From Gammaproteobacteria bacterium (GTDB lineage: Bacteria > Pseudomonadota > Gammaproteobacteria > Burkholderiales > Rhodocyclaceae), in NCBI GenBank assembly GCA_029289265.1, contig JARFTX010000026.1, positions 1-43,606 on the forward strand: DNA of 43,606 nucleotides, in the 5' to 3' direction. Numbering within the stretch: position 1 is the stretch's first letter; each line of letters begins with the position of its first letter. The notes below the pieces were generated by a model. That model had not been told where the DNA came from. It was given only the letters and a program-made list of their open reading frames with translations, and made no database searches. Shown here piece by piece: positions 32,983-43,025 of the stretch. The translations under genes and the position numbers were made by a program.

Positions 32983-34221
32983 CTAGACGACCGCGCCGAG
33001 CTTGAAGATCGGCAGGTACATCGCGACCACCAGGCCGCCGATGACCACGCCGAGGAACACCATGATGATGGGCTCGAGCAGGGTCGAGAGGCCGGCCACT
33101 GCGGTGTCGACCTCTTCCTCGTAGAAATCGGCGACCTTGCTGAGCATCGAGTCGAGTTGGCCGGATTCCTCGCCGATCGACACCATCTGCACGACCATGG
33201 TCGGAAAGACGTCGGCGCTTTGCATCGCCACCGTCAGGCTGCTGCCGGTGCTGACGTCGGTCTGGATCTGCTTGGTCGCGGTGAGATAGACGTGGTTGCC
33301 GGAGGCGCCCCCGACTGAATCGAGCGCTTCCACCAGCGGCACGCCAGCGGCGAACATCGTCGACAGCGTGCGCGCCCAGCGCGCGACCGTTGCCTTCAGG
33401 ATGATCTCGCCGACCACCGGAAGCTTCAGCACCAGACGGTCGACCGCATTCTGCATCGCCGTCGAGCGCTTGTACGTGTAACTGATCGAGACTATGGTGC
33501 CGACGACGATTGCCAGCATGATGTACCAATAGTCTACGAAGAAGTCGGACATCGCGACGACGATCAACGTCGGTGCGGGCAGGTCGGCGCCGAAACTCGA
33601 GAACACGTTCTTGAACTCGGGGATCACGAACAGCATCATCACCGAGATGACGAGTACGGCGACGACCACGACCGCGATCGGATAGAAGAGAGCCGACTTG
33701 ATCTTGCCCTTGATCGCGAGGATCTTTTCCTTGTAGGTCGCGAGCCGGTCGAGCAGGTTGTCGAGGATGCCGGCCTGCTCGCCGGCGGCAACCAGGTTGC
33801 AGAACAGCTTGTCGAAGTAGAGCGGATGCTTGTTGAAGGCCTGCGAGAGGCTGGATCCCGTCTCGACATCGTTGCGGATCTCGTTCAGCAGCCGCGCGAG
33901 CGAGGGGTTGGTTGCGCCCTTGATGCCGATGTCGAAGGACTGCAGCAGCGGCACGCCCGAGCGCATCATGGTCGCGAGCTGGCGGGTGAAGAGGGCGATG
34001 TCCTTTTCCGTGATCTTGTGGCCACGGGACATCTTTTGCTTCTTGATCTTGGTGATCGTGACCGCCTGGCGGCGCAGTGTCGCCTGCACGATCGATTCGC
34101 CTGCGGCGCGCATCTCGCCGCGCACGATCTTGCCGGTCTTGTCCTTGCCCTCCCAGTGAAACAGATGGTCCTTTGGTTTTGCCGCCGGAGCCCGTCGGGC
34201 CTGCGCTGTGGTGGTCGCCAT
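32983..34221 (-). CDS. pilC: type IV pilus inner-membrane platform protein
   Basis: A 412-residue integral membrane protein with two tandem T2SSF (GspF-like) domains. The first runs about 75-200 with L-A-T-M-M-R-S-G-V-P-L-L-Q-S-F, the second about 280-400 with L-S-T-M-F-A-A-G-V-P-L-V-E-A-L, and E-E-S-G-Q-L-D-x-M-L marks the domain end. Three membrane segments are visible, the last near the C-terminus. PilC couples the PilB motor to pilin insertion. It starts 21 bases after pilB with a GGAAG site. Confidence 0.97.
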   Translation of the reverse strand: MATTTAQARRAPAAKPKDHLFHWEGKDKTGKIVRGEMRAAGESIVQATLRRQAVTITKIKKQKMSRGHKITEKDIALFTRQLATMMRSGVPLLQSFDIGIKGATNPSLARLLNEIRNDVETGSSLSQAFNKHPLYFDKLFCNLVAAGEQAGILDNLLDRLATYKEKILAIKGKIKSALFYPIAVVVVAVLVISVMMLFVIPEFKNVFSSFGADLPAPTLIVVAMSDFFVDYWYIMLAIVVGTIVSISYTYKRSTAMQNAVDRLVLKLPVVGEIILKATVARWARTLSTMFAAGVPLVEALDSVGGASGNHVYLTATKQIQTDVSTGSSLTVAMQSADVFPTMVVQMVSIGEESGQLDSMLSKVADFYEEEVDTAVAGLSTLLEPIIMVFLGVVIGGLVVAMYLPIFKLGAVV

Positions 34222-34242
34222 GAATGTGTCTTCCGCTTACGC

Positions 34243-35961
34243 CTATTCGTTCGTCGTCGCCAGGACTTCCTCGAGCGACGTCATGCCCTGCTTGACCTTC
34301 AACAACCCGGACTGGCGCAGATCGCGCACGCCCTCGCGATGGGCCTGTTCGGCGATGTCCATCGAGTTGCCGTTCGTCATGATGATATGCGCAATTTCCT
34401 CGCTGATCGGCATGACCTGATAGATGCCGACCCGTCCCTTGTAGCCACTGCCCTTGCAGCGGTCGCAACCGACCGGCCCATACGGCTGCCAGCTTCCGTT
34501 CAGGTCCTCGGCGCTGAAACCCGCCTGCAGCATGGCTTCGATCGGGATGTCGACCGGCTGCTTGCACGTGCAAAGCCGTCGCGCGAGTCGCTGTGCCGTG
34601 ATCAGAATCACCGACGATGCGATATTGAACGGCGCGACGCCCATATTCTTTAGCCGCTCGAGCGTGGTCGGCGCATCGTTGGTGTGCAGAGTCGAGAGCA
34701 CCAGGTGGCCGGTCTGCGCCGCCTTGATCGAGATCTCGGCGGTTTCCAGGTCGCGGATCTCGCCGACCATGATCACGTCGGGATCCTGGCGGAGGAAGGA
34801 GCGCAGCGCCGCGGCGAAGGTGAGGCCGGCCTTTTCGTTCACATTCACCTGGTTGATGCCGGGCAGGTTGATTTCGGCCGGATCCTCGGCGGTCGAGATG
34901 TTCACGCCGGCGGTATTGAGGATATTGAGACAGGTGTAGAGCGATACGGTCTTGCCCGAGCCGGTCGGGCCGGTGACGAGGATCATGCCGTAGGGCCGCT
35001 CGACCGCATCCATCAGCGCCTTCCTCTGGTCGGGCTCGTAGCCGAGCGCGTCGATGCCCATCATCGCCGAGGACGGATCGAGGATGCGCATCACGATCTT
35101 TTCGCCGTGCAGGGTCGGCAGCGACGAGACGCGGAAGTCGATCGCCTTGTGGCGCGAGAGGACCAGCTTCATCCGCCCGTCCTGCGGAACGCGCTTCTCG
35201 GAGATGTCGAGCCGCGAGATGACCTTGATGCGGGCCGCGATCTTGTCTTTCAGGATCAGCGGCGGCTGGGCGATCTCGCGCAGCACGCCGTCGGTGCGCA
35301 CGCGGATGCGGTAGTACTTCTCGTAGGGCTCGAAGTGGATGTCCGAGGCGCCCTCGTTGATCGCGTCGACCAGCACCTTCTGGATGAACTTGACGACCGG
35401 CGCGTCATCGACTTCGGCCGCAGCGTCGTCGCTCTCCTTGTCCGACGGCCCCTCCTGCTGCAGGAGGTCCATGTCGAAGTCGTCGCCGGTGAGATCGCGC
35501 AAGGCCTTTTCGGCCGAATCGGAGACCTTTTCGACCAGTTTGGCGAGCTTTTCCGCTTCGGCCACCACGAGGTCGACCTGCATGCCGGTCTGGAAGCGGA
35601 TCTCATCCAGGATGCGCATGTTCGACGGATCGGCGGTGGCGATCGTCAGGCGGTTCTGGCGCCGGGAGAGCGGGATGACCTGGTGCTTGCCGATCAGCTT
35701 GCGGTCGATCGCTTCGCGCGGTATCGCGGCCTGGTCGAGCGCGTTGACGTCCAGGAGCGGGTAGCCGAAAGTCTCTGCCGCAAAGGCCGCGACCTCCGGG
35801 TTACTCATCAGCTTGCGCTGCGCGAGTTCCTGGATGAAAGCATTGGGCCCCCCGGAGGTGCCGTTGGTCGAACAGGCAAGCGCGTCGGCCTCGGTGATGC
35901 GGCCTTGCTGGATCAGTGCGCGTGCGAGCCCGCTGAGGGTGGGCTGGGGGTTTGCTGCCAT
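34243..35961 (-). CDS. pilB: type IV pilus assembly ATPase
   Basis: A 572-residue hexameric extension motor of type IV pili. The N-terminal MshEN/GSPII_E domain (about 1-150) precedes the ATPase core with Walker A G-P-T-G-S-G-K-T near residue 330, the Asp box and Walker B D-P-D-V-I-M-V-G-E-I-R-D, and the His box L-S-T-L-H-T-N-D-A. A C-terminal tetracysteine zinc site (C-T-C and C-D-R-C) is intact. It heads the pilBCD unit. The upstream 194 bases to the CorC-like gene hold no evident gene; the promoter is likely there. Full-length. Confidence 0.97.
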   Translation of the reverse strand: MAANPQPTLSGLARALIQQGRITEADALACSTNGTSGGPNAFIQELAQRKLMSNPEVAAFAAETFGYPLLDVNALDQAAIPREAIDRKLIGKHQVIPLSRRQNRLTIATADPSNMRILDEIRFQTGMQVDLVVAEAEKLAKLVEKVSDSAEKALRDLTGDDFDMDLLQQEGPSDKESDDAAAEVDDAPVVKFIQKVLVDAINEGASDIHFEPYEKYYRIRVRTDGVLREIAQPPLILKDKIAARIKVISRLDISEKRVPQDGRMKLVLSRHKAIDFRVSSLPTLHGEKIVMRILDPSSAMMGIDALGYEPDQRKALMDAVERPYGMILVTGPTGSGKTVSLYTCLNILNTAGVNISTAEDPAEINLPGINQVNVNEKAGLTFAAALRSFLRQDPDVIMVGEIRDLETAEISIKAAQTGHLVLSTLHTNDAPTTLERLKNMGVAPFNIASSVILITAQRLARRLCTCKQPVDIPIEAMLQAGFSAEDLNGSWQPYGPVGCDRCKGSGYKGRVGIYQVMPISEEIAHIIMTNGNSMDIAEQAHREGVRDLRQSGLLKVKQGMTSLEEVLATTNE

Positions 35962-36155
35962 CTCGTGTTCCGATCAGCCTCCTGGGTCGCGCGTACGAAC
36001 CGGCTCGTTCCGGGCGGCGAAGTCCTCACCAACCCGTCGCGCGTGGATGTATGTCCGAAAAATCATCCGGGCATACGAACATCGATCTTGCACGCGGCGC
36101 CGCGGCTTGTAAAGGCCCGATGGGGGAAATCACCCGCTTGGCGCAGGCACTTCGC

Positions 36156-37451
36156 TCAGTCCGGGGCCTCGTTGCGCTGCGGCACGGTATCCGGTCGGAA
36201 TAGCCTGGCCATGCGCACCATCTTGTCCTCGGTCTGGATTACCTCGATCGCCACGCCGGCGATCCGGACCGAAAGGTCGGCCTCGGGAATGGCCTGCAGA
36301 TACTCGAGGATGAGCCCGTTGAGCGTCTTGGGTCCTTCGACCGGAAGATTGAGGCCGAGCCGTCGATTGAGTTCGCGCAGGTTCTGCCCCCCGTCGACCA
36401 GGACGCTGCCGTCTTCGCCCCAGGCGAGCTTGTCGCTGCTGTCGGGCATGCCGGTGGTGAACTTGCCGATCAATTCCTCGATGATGTCCTCGACGGTCAG
36501 CAGGCCCAGCAACTCTCCATACTCGTCGACGACAAGCGCGAGCCGCTGCTGGTTCTCCTGGAAGAACTGCAACTGGGAGTAGAGCGGCGTATCGGCCGGG
36601 ATGAAGTAGGGTTTGGTGACCAGTCCGTGCAACTCCTCGACGTCGAAATCGGACTGCAGCACGTGGCCGAGCAGGCGGCGCAGGTGCAACACGCCAATCA
36701 CGCGCTCGTTGTCGCCCTCGAGCACCGGCAGGCGAGTGTGGTAGCTGGTGGCGAGCTTGTGCCGGATGTCGGCCGGCGACGCGCGCAGGTCGATGCTCTC
36801 GATCGCGCCGCGCGGGGTCATCACGTCCTCGACGGTGATGTGCTCGAGATCGAAGAGATTGACCAGGATGTCGCGGTTCTTCTGGGGAATGTACTGGCCC
36901 GACTCGAGCACCAGGGAGCGCAACTCTTCGATGGAAAGCGTGCCCGGCGTATTGTCCTTGCGAGGTTGGAGGCGCAGCAGCCAGAGCAGCGCCGAGACGA
37001 AGAGATTGACGAACCAGACTGCCGGGTACGAGATCTTGAGCAGAAAAGTGAGGGGATAGCTCACGAACAGCGCGAGTCGGTCGGCATGGTGCGCGCCGAT
37101 GACCTTGGGCGTGATCTCCGAGAAGACCAGGATCAGGAAAGTGAGCAGCACCGTTCCGGCTGCGAGCGCAAGACGCTCCTCGCCAAAGAGATGGATCGTG
37201 ATCACGCTCGCCAGGGTGGCGGCGGCGACGTTGACTAGGTTGTTGAACAGCAGGATGACGCCGAGCAAGCGATCGGTGCGCTCGAGCAGGGCAACCGCCA
37301 GGCGTGCGCCGCGATGACCGGCAGAGGCCAGGGAGCGAAGCCGGTAGCGGTTCGACGCCATCATGACCGTCTCGGTCATCGACGACATCGCTGAAAGCAC
37401 GAGCAGAAGAAGCAGCGCGCCGAATTGCGCGCCTAGGGAAATATCGTCCAC
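36156..37451 (-). CDS. HlyC/CorC family transporter (DUF21-CBS-CorC_HlyC)
   Basis: A 431-residue membrane protein. The N-terminal CNNM/DUF21 domain (about 5-190) has four hydrophobic segments including L-F-S-E-I-T-P-K, followed by paired CBS domains (about 205-325, with V-M-T-P-R and L-L-G-L-L-T-V-E-D-I-I-E-E) and a CorC_HlyC domain (about 345-425). Relatives (YfjD, CorB, MpfA) mediate Mg2+ efflux or resistance. The GTG start at 37451 has little flanking support. It lies between pilB and the CcsA-like gene on the same strand and this neighbourhood is common in betaproteobacteria, where the gene sits near ffh. Confidence 0.92.
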   Translation of the reverse strand: MDDISLGAQFGALLLLLVLSAMSSMTETVMMASNRYRLRSLASAGHRGARLAVALLERTDRLLGVILLFNNLVNVAAATLASVITIHLFGEERLALAAGTVLLTFLILVFSEITPKVIGAHHADRLALFVSYPLTFLLKISYPAVWFVNLFVSALLWLLRLQPRKDNTPGTLSIEELRSLVLESGQYIPQKNRDILVNLFDLEHITVEDVMTPRGAIESIDLRASPADIRHKLATSYHTRLPVLEGDNERVIGVLHLRRLLGHVLQSDFDVEELHGLVTKPYFIPADTPLYSQLQFFQENQQRLALVVDEYGELLGLLTVEDIIEELIGKFTTGMPDSSDKLAWGEDGSVLVDGGQNLRELNRRLGLNLPVEGPKTLNGLILEYLQAIPEADLSVRIAGVAIEVIQTEDKMVRMARLFRPDTVPQRNEAPD

Positions 37452-37524
37452 TCGGGATCGTCAGAAGGCAGGTCGTGCGAGTATTTCGAGGCGGCCGCGG
37501 CGTGTCAAGGCCATGCCGCTCGGG

Positions 37525-38352
37525 TCACCCCGCACGCGCGAGCAGCACCTCGACGACGAAGCGACTGCCGACGTAGGCGAGAATCAGCGCGAGGAAGCCG
37601 GCAAGCGTCCAGCGCAGCGCCACGCGCCCACGCCACCCCCAAGCGACGCGGCCGAACAGCAGGGCGCCGAACAGCAGCCACGAGACGATCGCGAATATGG
37701 TCTTGTGATCGAGGCGGAAGGGCTGGTTGAACAGGAGCTCGGAGAAGGCGATACCCGATCCGAGCGTGAGCGTGAGCAGGATGAAGCCGATGGCGATGAG
37801 ACGAAAGAGCAGGGTCTCCATCGTCAGCAGAGGCGGCAGCCCCATCAGCGCCCGACTCAGCTGTCCGCTGTGCAGCTGGCGCTCGGCAACCGCCATCAGG
37901 ACCGCATGCAGCGCTGCGAGGGTGAACAGGCTGTACGCGAGCATCGCGACGACAAAGTGCGCGCGAAAGGCTGGCGAGGCCGCGTTGACGAGGACGTGCT
38001 GGTCCGGAAACGCCAGCGGCAACAGGCTTCCCACCACCCCCGCGGGCAGGATCAGTGCGTGCAGTCCGTCGAGGCGCGCGTAGAAGGTTTCGATCCAGTA
38101 GAAGCAGATTGCCAGCCAGATCATCAGCGACACCGCCGAGCCGAAACCGAAGCGCATCTGTTGCTCGCCGAAGATTGCGGCATGCACCATCAGGCCGTGT
38201 GTCGCCAGCGCCAGCAGCAGCAGGAGCCGCTCGTGCGAAGACATGCCCCGACGGCCGCGTCGGGTGGGATCGGCCTGGCTGCTGCGCCAGAACCAGTAGC
38301 CCAGGGCACCGTAAAGCGTGGCGGGGACGAGATGAAGTAGAATCGGTTGCAT
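37525..38352 (-). CDS. CcsA/YpjD-like cytochrome c assembly family membrane protein
   Basis: A 275-residue inner-membrane protein with about eight hydrophobic helices and the cytochrome_C_asm family pattern, including A-H-F-V-V-A-M-L-A-Y-S-L-F and R-L-D-H-K-T-I-F-A-I-V-S-W near the C-terminus with conserved His. It lacks the tryptophan-rich W-W-D motif of true CcsA/CcmC haem-handling proteins, as YpjD/HemX-type relatives do. Orthologues lie divergent from ffh in many proteobacteria, as here, with 42 bases between the starts. The function is not well defined. Confidence 0.9.
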   Translation of the reverse strand: MQPILLHLVPATLYGALGYWFWRSSQADPTRRGRRGMSSHERLLLLLALATHGLMVHAAIFGEQQMRFGFGSAVSLMIWLAICFYWIETFYARLDGLHALILPAGVVGSLLPLAFPDQHVLVNAASPAFRAHFVVAMLAYSLFTLAALHAVLMAVAERQLHSGQLSRALMGLPPLLTMETLLFRLIAIGFILLTLTLGSGIAFSELLFNQPFRLDHKTIFAIVSWLLFGALLFGRVAWGWRGRVALRWTLAGFLALILAYVGSRFVVEVLLARAG

Positions 38353-38394
38353 TGAACTGCTTAGTTTACTCCAAGCCCATCACCACATCGCAAT

Positions 38395-39753
38395 ATGCTC
38401 GACAATCTCACCCAGCGGCTTTCCAAGGTCGTCAAGACCCTTCGCGGCCAGGCGCGCCTCACCGAGGACAACATCCAGGAGGCGATGCGCGAGGTGCGCA
38501 TGGCGCTGCTCGAAGCCGACGTCGCGCTCCCCGTCGTCAAGGACTTCGTCGCCCGGGTTCGCGACAAGGCGGTCGGCCAGGAGGTGATCGGCTCGCTCAC
38601 CCCGGGCCAGGCGCTCGTCGGCGTGGTGCACGACGAGCTCAAGGCCCTGATGGGTGGAGCCCACGCGGGGCTCGATCTCTCCACCCAGCCGCCGGCGGTC
38701 ATCTTGATGGCGGGTCTGCAGGGTGCGGGCAAGACCACCACCACCGGTAAGCTCGGCAAGCTCTTGCGCGAGCGGATGAAGAAGAAAGTGCTGGCAGTGT
38801 CTGTGGACGTCTACCGGCCGGCGGCGATCGAACAGCTCAAGACCGTGGCAGCCCAGGCCGGCATCGATTTCTTCCCGGCCGACACCGCAGGCAAGCCCGT
38901 CGACATCGCGCGCGCGGCGCTCGATCACGCGCGCCGTCACTATCATGACGTGGTGTTGGTCGATACCGCGGGCCGGCTCGCGATCGACGAAGCGATGATG
39001 GAGGAGATCAAGGCGCTGCACGCCGCGGTCAAGCCGATCGAAACGCTTTTCGTCGTCGATGCGATGCTGGGCCAGGACGCGGTGAATACAGCACGGGCCT
39101 TCAACGAGGCGCTGCCGCTCACCGGCGTCGTGCTGACGAAACTCGACGGCGACTCGCGCGGCGGCGCGGCACTGTCGGTGCGCCATGTCACCGGTAAACC
39201 GCTGAAGTTCGCAGGCGTCGGAGAGAAGCTCTCCGGGCTGGAGGAGTTCCACCCCGAGCGCATGGCGAGCCGCATCCTCGGCATGGGCGACATTCTCGGT
39301 CTGGTCGAGGAAGCCCGTCGCGGTGTCGACGAGGAGAAGGCGCGCGACTTCGCGCAAAAGCTCAAGAGCGGCAAGGGCTTCGATCTCAACGACTTCAAGG
39401 ACCAGATCAGCCAGATGCGCAAGATGGGCGGCCTGTCGTCGATGCTCGACAAGTTGCCGGCGCAGTTTGCGCAGGCCGCCGGGCAACTGCAGGGCGGCGC
39501 CGAGGAGAAGCAGATCGGACGCATCGAGGCGATCATCAACTCGATGACGCCGCTCGAGCGCACCAAGCCCGAGATCCTCAAAGCGAGCCGCAAGCGTCGC
39601 ATCGCCACGGGCGCGGGCGTCTCGGTGCAGGAGGTCAATCGCCTGCTCAAGCAGTTCGAGCAGACGCAGAAGATGATGAAGCAGTTTTCCAAGGGCGGCA
39701 TGCAGAAGATGATGCGCAGCATGAAGGGCATGCTGCCGGGGATCATGCGCTAA
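38395..39753 (+). CDS. ffh: signal recognition particle protein Ffh
   Basis: A 452-residue SRP54 GTPase that binds signal sequences with 4.5S RNA and hands ribosomes to FtsY. The N domain (1-95) is followed by the G domain with G1 G-L-Q-G-A-G-K-T-T at 107-115, the D-T-A-G-R motif near 189 and T-K-L-D-G at about 246-250. The M domain is Met-rich at its end (K-M-M-K-Q-F, M-Q-K-M-M-R-S-M-K-G). The promoter must lie in the 42-base gap to the divergent gene; A/T-rich sequence is present there but no clear hexamer pair. Confidence 0.98.
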   Translation: MLDNLTQRLSKVVKTLRGQARLTEDNIQEAMREVRMALLEADVALPVVKDFVARVRDKAVGQEVIGSLTPGQALVGVVHDELKALMGGAHAGLDLSTQPPAVILMAGLQGAGKTTTTGKLGKLLRERMKKKVLAVSVDVYRPAAIEQLKTVAAQAGIDFFPADTAGKPVDIARAALDHARRHYHDVVLVDTAGRLAIDEAMMEEIKALHAAVKPIETLFVVDAMLGQDAVNTARAFNEALPLTGVVLTKLDGDSRGGAALSVRHVTGKPLKFAGVGEKLSGLEEFHPERMASRILGMGDILGLVEEARRGVDEEKARDFAQKLKSGKGFDLNDFKDQISQMRKMGGLSSMLDKLPAQFAQAAGQLQGGAEEKQIGRIEAIINSMTPLERTKPEILKASRKRRIATGAGVSVQEVNRLLKQFEQTQKMMKQFSKGGMQKMMRSMKGMLPGIMR

Positions 39754-39772
39754 GGTCGGGCGAGGGGCAGTC

Positions 39773-40522
39773 ATGGCGTTCGGGGCGATCATCATCGGCG
39801 ACGAGATCCTGTCCGGGCGTCGCAGCGACAAACACCTGGCCAAGCTGATCGAGCTGCTCGGGGCGCGCGGCCTCAAGCTCGCCTGGGCGCGCTATGTCGG
39901 TGACGACGGGGCGCGACTCGAGCAGACGCTGCGCGAGAGCTTCGCCAGTGGCGACATCGTGTTCAGCTTCGGCGGGATCGGCGCCACGCCGGACGACCGC
40001 ACGCGCCAGTCGGCGGCCGCCGCGCTGGGCCTAGCCCTCGCGCTGCACCCGGAGGCCGAAGCGGCGATCCGCGGGCGTTTCGGCGACCAGGCCAACCCGC
40101 ATCGGCTGCAGATGGGCACCTTCCCGCTCGGCAGCGAGATCATCCCCAACCCCTATAACCAGATTCCAGGCTTCTCGATCCGCAACCACTTCTTCGTGCC
40201 GGGCTTTCCCGTGATGGCCTGGCCGATGGTGGAATGGGTGCTCGACACCCGCTTTGCCGCGCTCCACAACCGCGAGGCCTACGTCGAGCGTTCCATCATG
40301 ATTGCCGACGCCTACGAGGGCAGGCTGATCGACCTGATGGAGCGCATCGTCGCGAACTACCCGGACCTGCAACTCTTCAGCCTGCCGACCGTGACCACCG
40401 ACACCGAGCGGCGCACGCTGGAACTCGGTGTCAAGGGCAGCCCCGAGCGGGTCGAGGCGGCGATGGGCGAGATCCGCGTCGAGGTCGCCGCCAGGGGCTA
40501 CGCCTGGCAGGACGGGGCGTGA
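39773..40522 (+). CDS. CinA N-terminal/MoaB-like domain protein (competence/damage-inducible protein A type)
   Basis: A 249-residue protein consisting of the MoCF/MoaB-like domain (about 1-170, with [11 protein letters not shown] and [11 protein letters not shown]) plus a short C-terminal extension, and no CinA deamidase domain. Single-domain relatives are annotated as competence/damage-inducible protein A or molybdopterin-binding protein, but the biochemical role is unsettled. It starts 19 bases after ffh, and its stop overlaps the next start, so ffh, this gene and the metallopeptidase gene probably share transcripts. Confidence 0.9.
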   Translation: MAFGAIIIGDEILSGRRSDKHLAKLIELLGARGLKLAWARYVGDDGARLEQTLRESFASGDIVFSFGGIGATPDDRTRQSAAAALGLALALHPEAEAAIRGRFGDQANPHRLQMGTFPLGSEIIPNPYNQIPGFSIRNHFFVPGFPVMAWPMVEWVLDTRFAALHNREAYVERSIMIADAYEGRLIDLMERIVANYPDLQLFSLPTVTTDTERRTLELGVKGSPERVEAAMGEIRVEVAARGYAWQDGA

Positions 40523-41298
40523 GGCTCTTTCGCCGGAGCGTGGTCACCCCGCCGAGCGAGGAGGCGCGCACGATTCGGCTCGGAGGCGAGGAGATCGCCT
40601 ACGCGTTGCGGCGCTCGGCTCGCCGCACCTTCGCACTGCAGGTCGATGCGCGTGGGGTGCGCGTATCGGTGCCGCTGCGTGCCGGGCCTGCGGAAATCGA
40701 GCATTTCATCGTAAGCCACGAGCGCTGGCTACGCGACCGCTTGGCGCGCCAGGCCGCGCAGCCGGTGGCCCCGGAGTTTGCCGGCCGCGACGGCGAGGCG
40801 TTTCCGATGCTGGGCGAGCCTCGCCGCTTGAGTCTGCAGGGCGCGGCGCGCGGGGCGCGCTGGCGCCGCGGTGCGGACGGCATCGAGGAGTTCGTGCCGG
40901 GAGCCGGCCAGGAGCCGCGTGCGGCGCTGGTTGCTGCGCTCAAGCGGTGCGCGCTGCCGTGGTTCGCCGGCCGGGTCGCCGAATACTGTCACCGGCTGGG
41001 CCTGGCGGTGCCGTCGGTACGCCTCACCTCGGCGCGCACGCGCTGGGGCAGTTGCAGCGCGCGAAGCGGCATCCGCCTGCACTGGCGGCTCATCCATCTT
41101 CCGCCTGCGCTCGGGGACTACGTGGTCGCGCACGAGGTCGCTCACCTGGTCGAGATGAACCACTCGCCGCGCTTCTGGGCTATCGTGGCAAGCATCTATC
41201 CCGACTGGCAGTCGGCACGCGTCCGCCTGCGCGCTGCAGCCCAGGGCTTGCCCCGGCTCGACCGACATTCGGGCGACATGCCGTTCGGCGAAGACTGA
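40519..41298 (+). CDS. YgjP-type zinc metallopeptidase (M48/DUF45 family)
   Basis: A 259-residue protein of the SprT/YgjP metal-dependent hydrolase group. The zinc motif is H-E-V-A-H at 205-209 with the third ligand His215 in M-N-H-S-P-R-F-W, and R-W-G-S-C-S at about 176-181 is the family signature. The start is the GTG at 40519, which overlaps the upstream stop as GTGA; the codons before it belong to a shadow frame. Role unknown; some relatives act in protein quality control near DNA. Confidence 0.9.
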   Translation: MRLFRRSVVTPPSEEARTIRLGGEEIAYALRRSARRTFALQVDARGVRVSVPLRAGPAEIEHFIVSHERWLRDRLARQAAQPVAPEFAGRDGEAFPMLGEPRRLSLQGAARGARWRRGADGIEEFVPGAGQEPRAALVAALKRCALPWFAGRVAEYCHRLGLAVPSVRLTSARTRWGSCSARSGIRLHWRLIHLPPALGDYVVAHEVAHLVEMNHSPRFWAIVASIYPDWQSARVRLRAAAQGLPRLDRHSGDMPFGED

Positions 41299-41312
41299 AG
41301 GAGGTTCGAATC

Positions 41313-41696
41313 ATGCGGATCCTGCACACCATGCTGCGCGTGGGCGAGCTCGAACGCTCGATCGCGTTCTACACCGAGGTACTCGGCATGCGGTTGCTGC
41401 GCCGGCAGGACTACCCCGAGGGGCGGTTCACGCTCGCCTTCGTCGGCTACCAGGACGAGGCCCATGGCGCCGTACTCGAACTCACGCATAACTGGGACAC
41501 GGCCTCCTACGACCTGGGCAACGGCTTCGGCCACATCGCGCTCGCCGTGCCCGACGCCCGCCAGGCCTGCGACGATATTCGCGCCCGGGGAGGCAAGGTG
41601 GCGAGGGAGGCGGGGCCGATGAAGCACGGTACGACCGTGATCGCCTTCGTCGAGGACCCGGACGGCTACAAGATCGAACTCATCCAGCGCGACTGA
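41313..41696 (+). CDS. gloA: lactoylglutathione lyase (glyoxalase I)
   Basis: A 127-residue VOC-fold metalloenzyme that converts the methylglyoxal-glutathione adduct to S-lactoylglutathione. The four metal ligands are present: His5 (R-I-L-H-T-M-L-R-V), Glu in A-V-L-E-L-T-H-N-W, His in G-F-G-H-I-A, and Glu in Y-K-I-E-L-I-Q. An AAGGAGG site lies eight bases ahead of the ATG. It follows the metallopeptidase gene by 14 bases on the same strand. Confidence 0.95.
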   Translation: MRILHTMLRVGELERSIAFYTEVLGMRLLRRQDYPEGRFTLAFVGYQDEAHGAVLELTHNWDTASYDLGNGFGHIALAVPDARQACDDIRARGGKVAREAGPMKHGTTVIAFVEDPDGYKIELIQRD

Positions 41697-41725
41697 GCGC
41701 GGGTGGGACGGCTCGGACCGACTGC

Positions 41726-42760
41726 TCAAGCCTCGTCGAATTCCCGCTGAATGCGGCGCACCTCGTCGAGCGAGGCGAGGAAGACTTCGACGCAGACCGG
41801 ATCGAAGTGGCTGCCCCGTCCGTCCCGCAGGTACGAGATGGCGTCCTCGAGCGGCCAGCTCTTCTTGTAGGGGCGTTCTGTCGTGATCGCGTCGAACACG
41901 TCGGCGACGGCGACGATGCGCCCCTCGATCGGGATCGCATCGCCCGCGAGTCCGCCCGGATAGCCCGTGCCGTCGAACTTCTCGTGGTGCGAGAGCGCGA
42001 TCGACGCGCCCAACTGCACCGTCGCCGAGGCCGAGCCGCTGAGGATGTCGTAGCCGATGCGTGCGTGCCGCTTCATGAGTTCGCGCTCGGGCGTCGTCAG
42101 CGTACCGGGTTTGAGCAGGATGTGGTCGGGAATGCCGAGCTTGCCGACGTCGTGCATCGGGGCGGCATGCAGCATGTTGTCGACATGCCCGGATGCCATC
42201 CCGAGCCGGCCGGCGATCAGGGCCGAGTAGCGCGCCATGCGTTGGATGTGGGCGCCCGTTTCCGGGTCGCGGAACTCGGCAGCGCGTGCGAGTCGCATCA
42301 CGGTCTCGCGCTCCCGCGCGAAGATCTCGGCGGTGGCCTTGCGGACTTCTTCTGCGAGGGTTTCCGCGCGGTTTCGTGTGTCGAGGTGCGCCTGGCGCAA
42401 CCTGAGCATGTTGCGCACGCGCGGCTCGAACTCATGGGAATCGATGGGTTTGGTGAGAAAGTCGTTCGCGCCGCAGCCCAGCGCCTCGTAGCGGGTGCTG
42501 CGTTCGCTGCTGGCAGTGACCATGAGGATGGGCACGTCGTCGCGCTCGTGGCGGGCACGGACCTCGCGGATGAATTGGAGCCCGTCGATCTCCGGCATCA
42601 TGTAGTCGACGATGATCAGGTCGGGCTCGTTCTCGAGACACCAGCGCAGGCCCTCGCGCGCCCTCGAGAACGCGTGCGGCGTACAACCGGGCTGCCGCGC
42701 CACGAGTTTTTCCATGAGCAGCAGATTGAGCGGCGTGTCGTCGACAATTGCAACCTTCAT
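41726..42760 (-). CDS. response regulator with C-terminal HD-GYP phosphodiesterase domain
   Basis: A 344-residue two-component output protein. The receiver (1-120) is canonical: V-D-D after strand 1, phosphoacceptor Asp in I-V-D-Y-M-M-P, Thr and Lys in place. The HD-GYP domain (about 150-340) has His203-Asp204 in M-H-D-V-G-K-L-G-I-P-D and H-H-E-K-F-D-G-T-G-Y-P, the GYP loop; such proteins hydrolyse cyclic di-GMP. ATG 42760 starts directly at the receiver; the longer frame upstream is not conserved. It converges on gloA. Its presence near pilus and exopolysaccharide genes is suggestive only. Confidence 0.93.
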   Translation of the reverse strand: MKVAIVDDTPLNLLLMEKLVARQPGCTPHAFSRAREGLRWCLENEPDLIIVDYMMPEIDGLQFIREVRARHERDDVPILMVTASSERSTRYEALGCGANDFLTKPIDSHEFEPRVRNMLRLRQAHLDTRNRAETLAEEVRKATAEIFARERETVMRLARAAEFRDPETGAHIQRMARYSALIAGRLGMASGHVDNMLHAAPMHDVGKLGIPDHILLKPGTLTTPERELMKRHARIGYDILSGSASATVQLGASIALSHHEKFDGTGYPGGLAGDAIPIEGRIVAVADVFDAITTERPYKKSWPLEDAISYLRDGRGSHFDPVCVEVFLASLDEVRRIQREFDEA

Positions 42761-43025
42761 GTCGCTACCATCCTCGCGCCGGGCAGCGCATACCGGAATT
42801 GCATGATAGCAACGATTCTGCGCCGCGACTGCGCCCGCTCGTGTGACGTGCGCCACGCAGGGAAAGAGTCGGCGCCGGCGGGTACCAATGTCGCCTCGCA
42901 ACCGTGGAATTTGTGCGGATCCAGCTTGCAGGCCGGTGCGGGGTAAGCAAATCGACGGAGCGCGAGCGCAGCCCCAGGCTTGAAGGGCGCGCGGGCGCTT
43001 GTCCTGCGCGCCTGGCAGAGAAGAG
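42761..43025. other. gene-free stretch between the HD-GYP gene and tRNA-Ile
   Basis: About 265 bases. It should carry the promoter of the HD-GYP gene and the 3' flank of the tRNA gene. I see no convincing hexamer pair, terminator or small reading frame with recognisable similarity; open frames here are short and of shadow type. Confidence 0.4.
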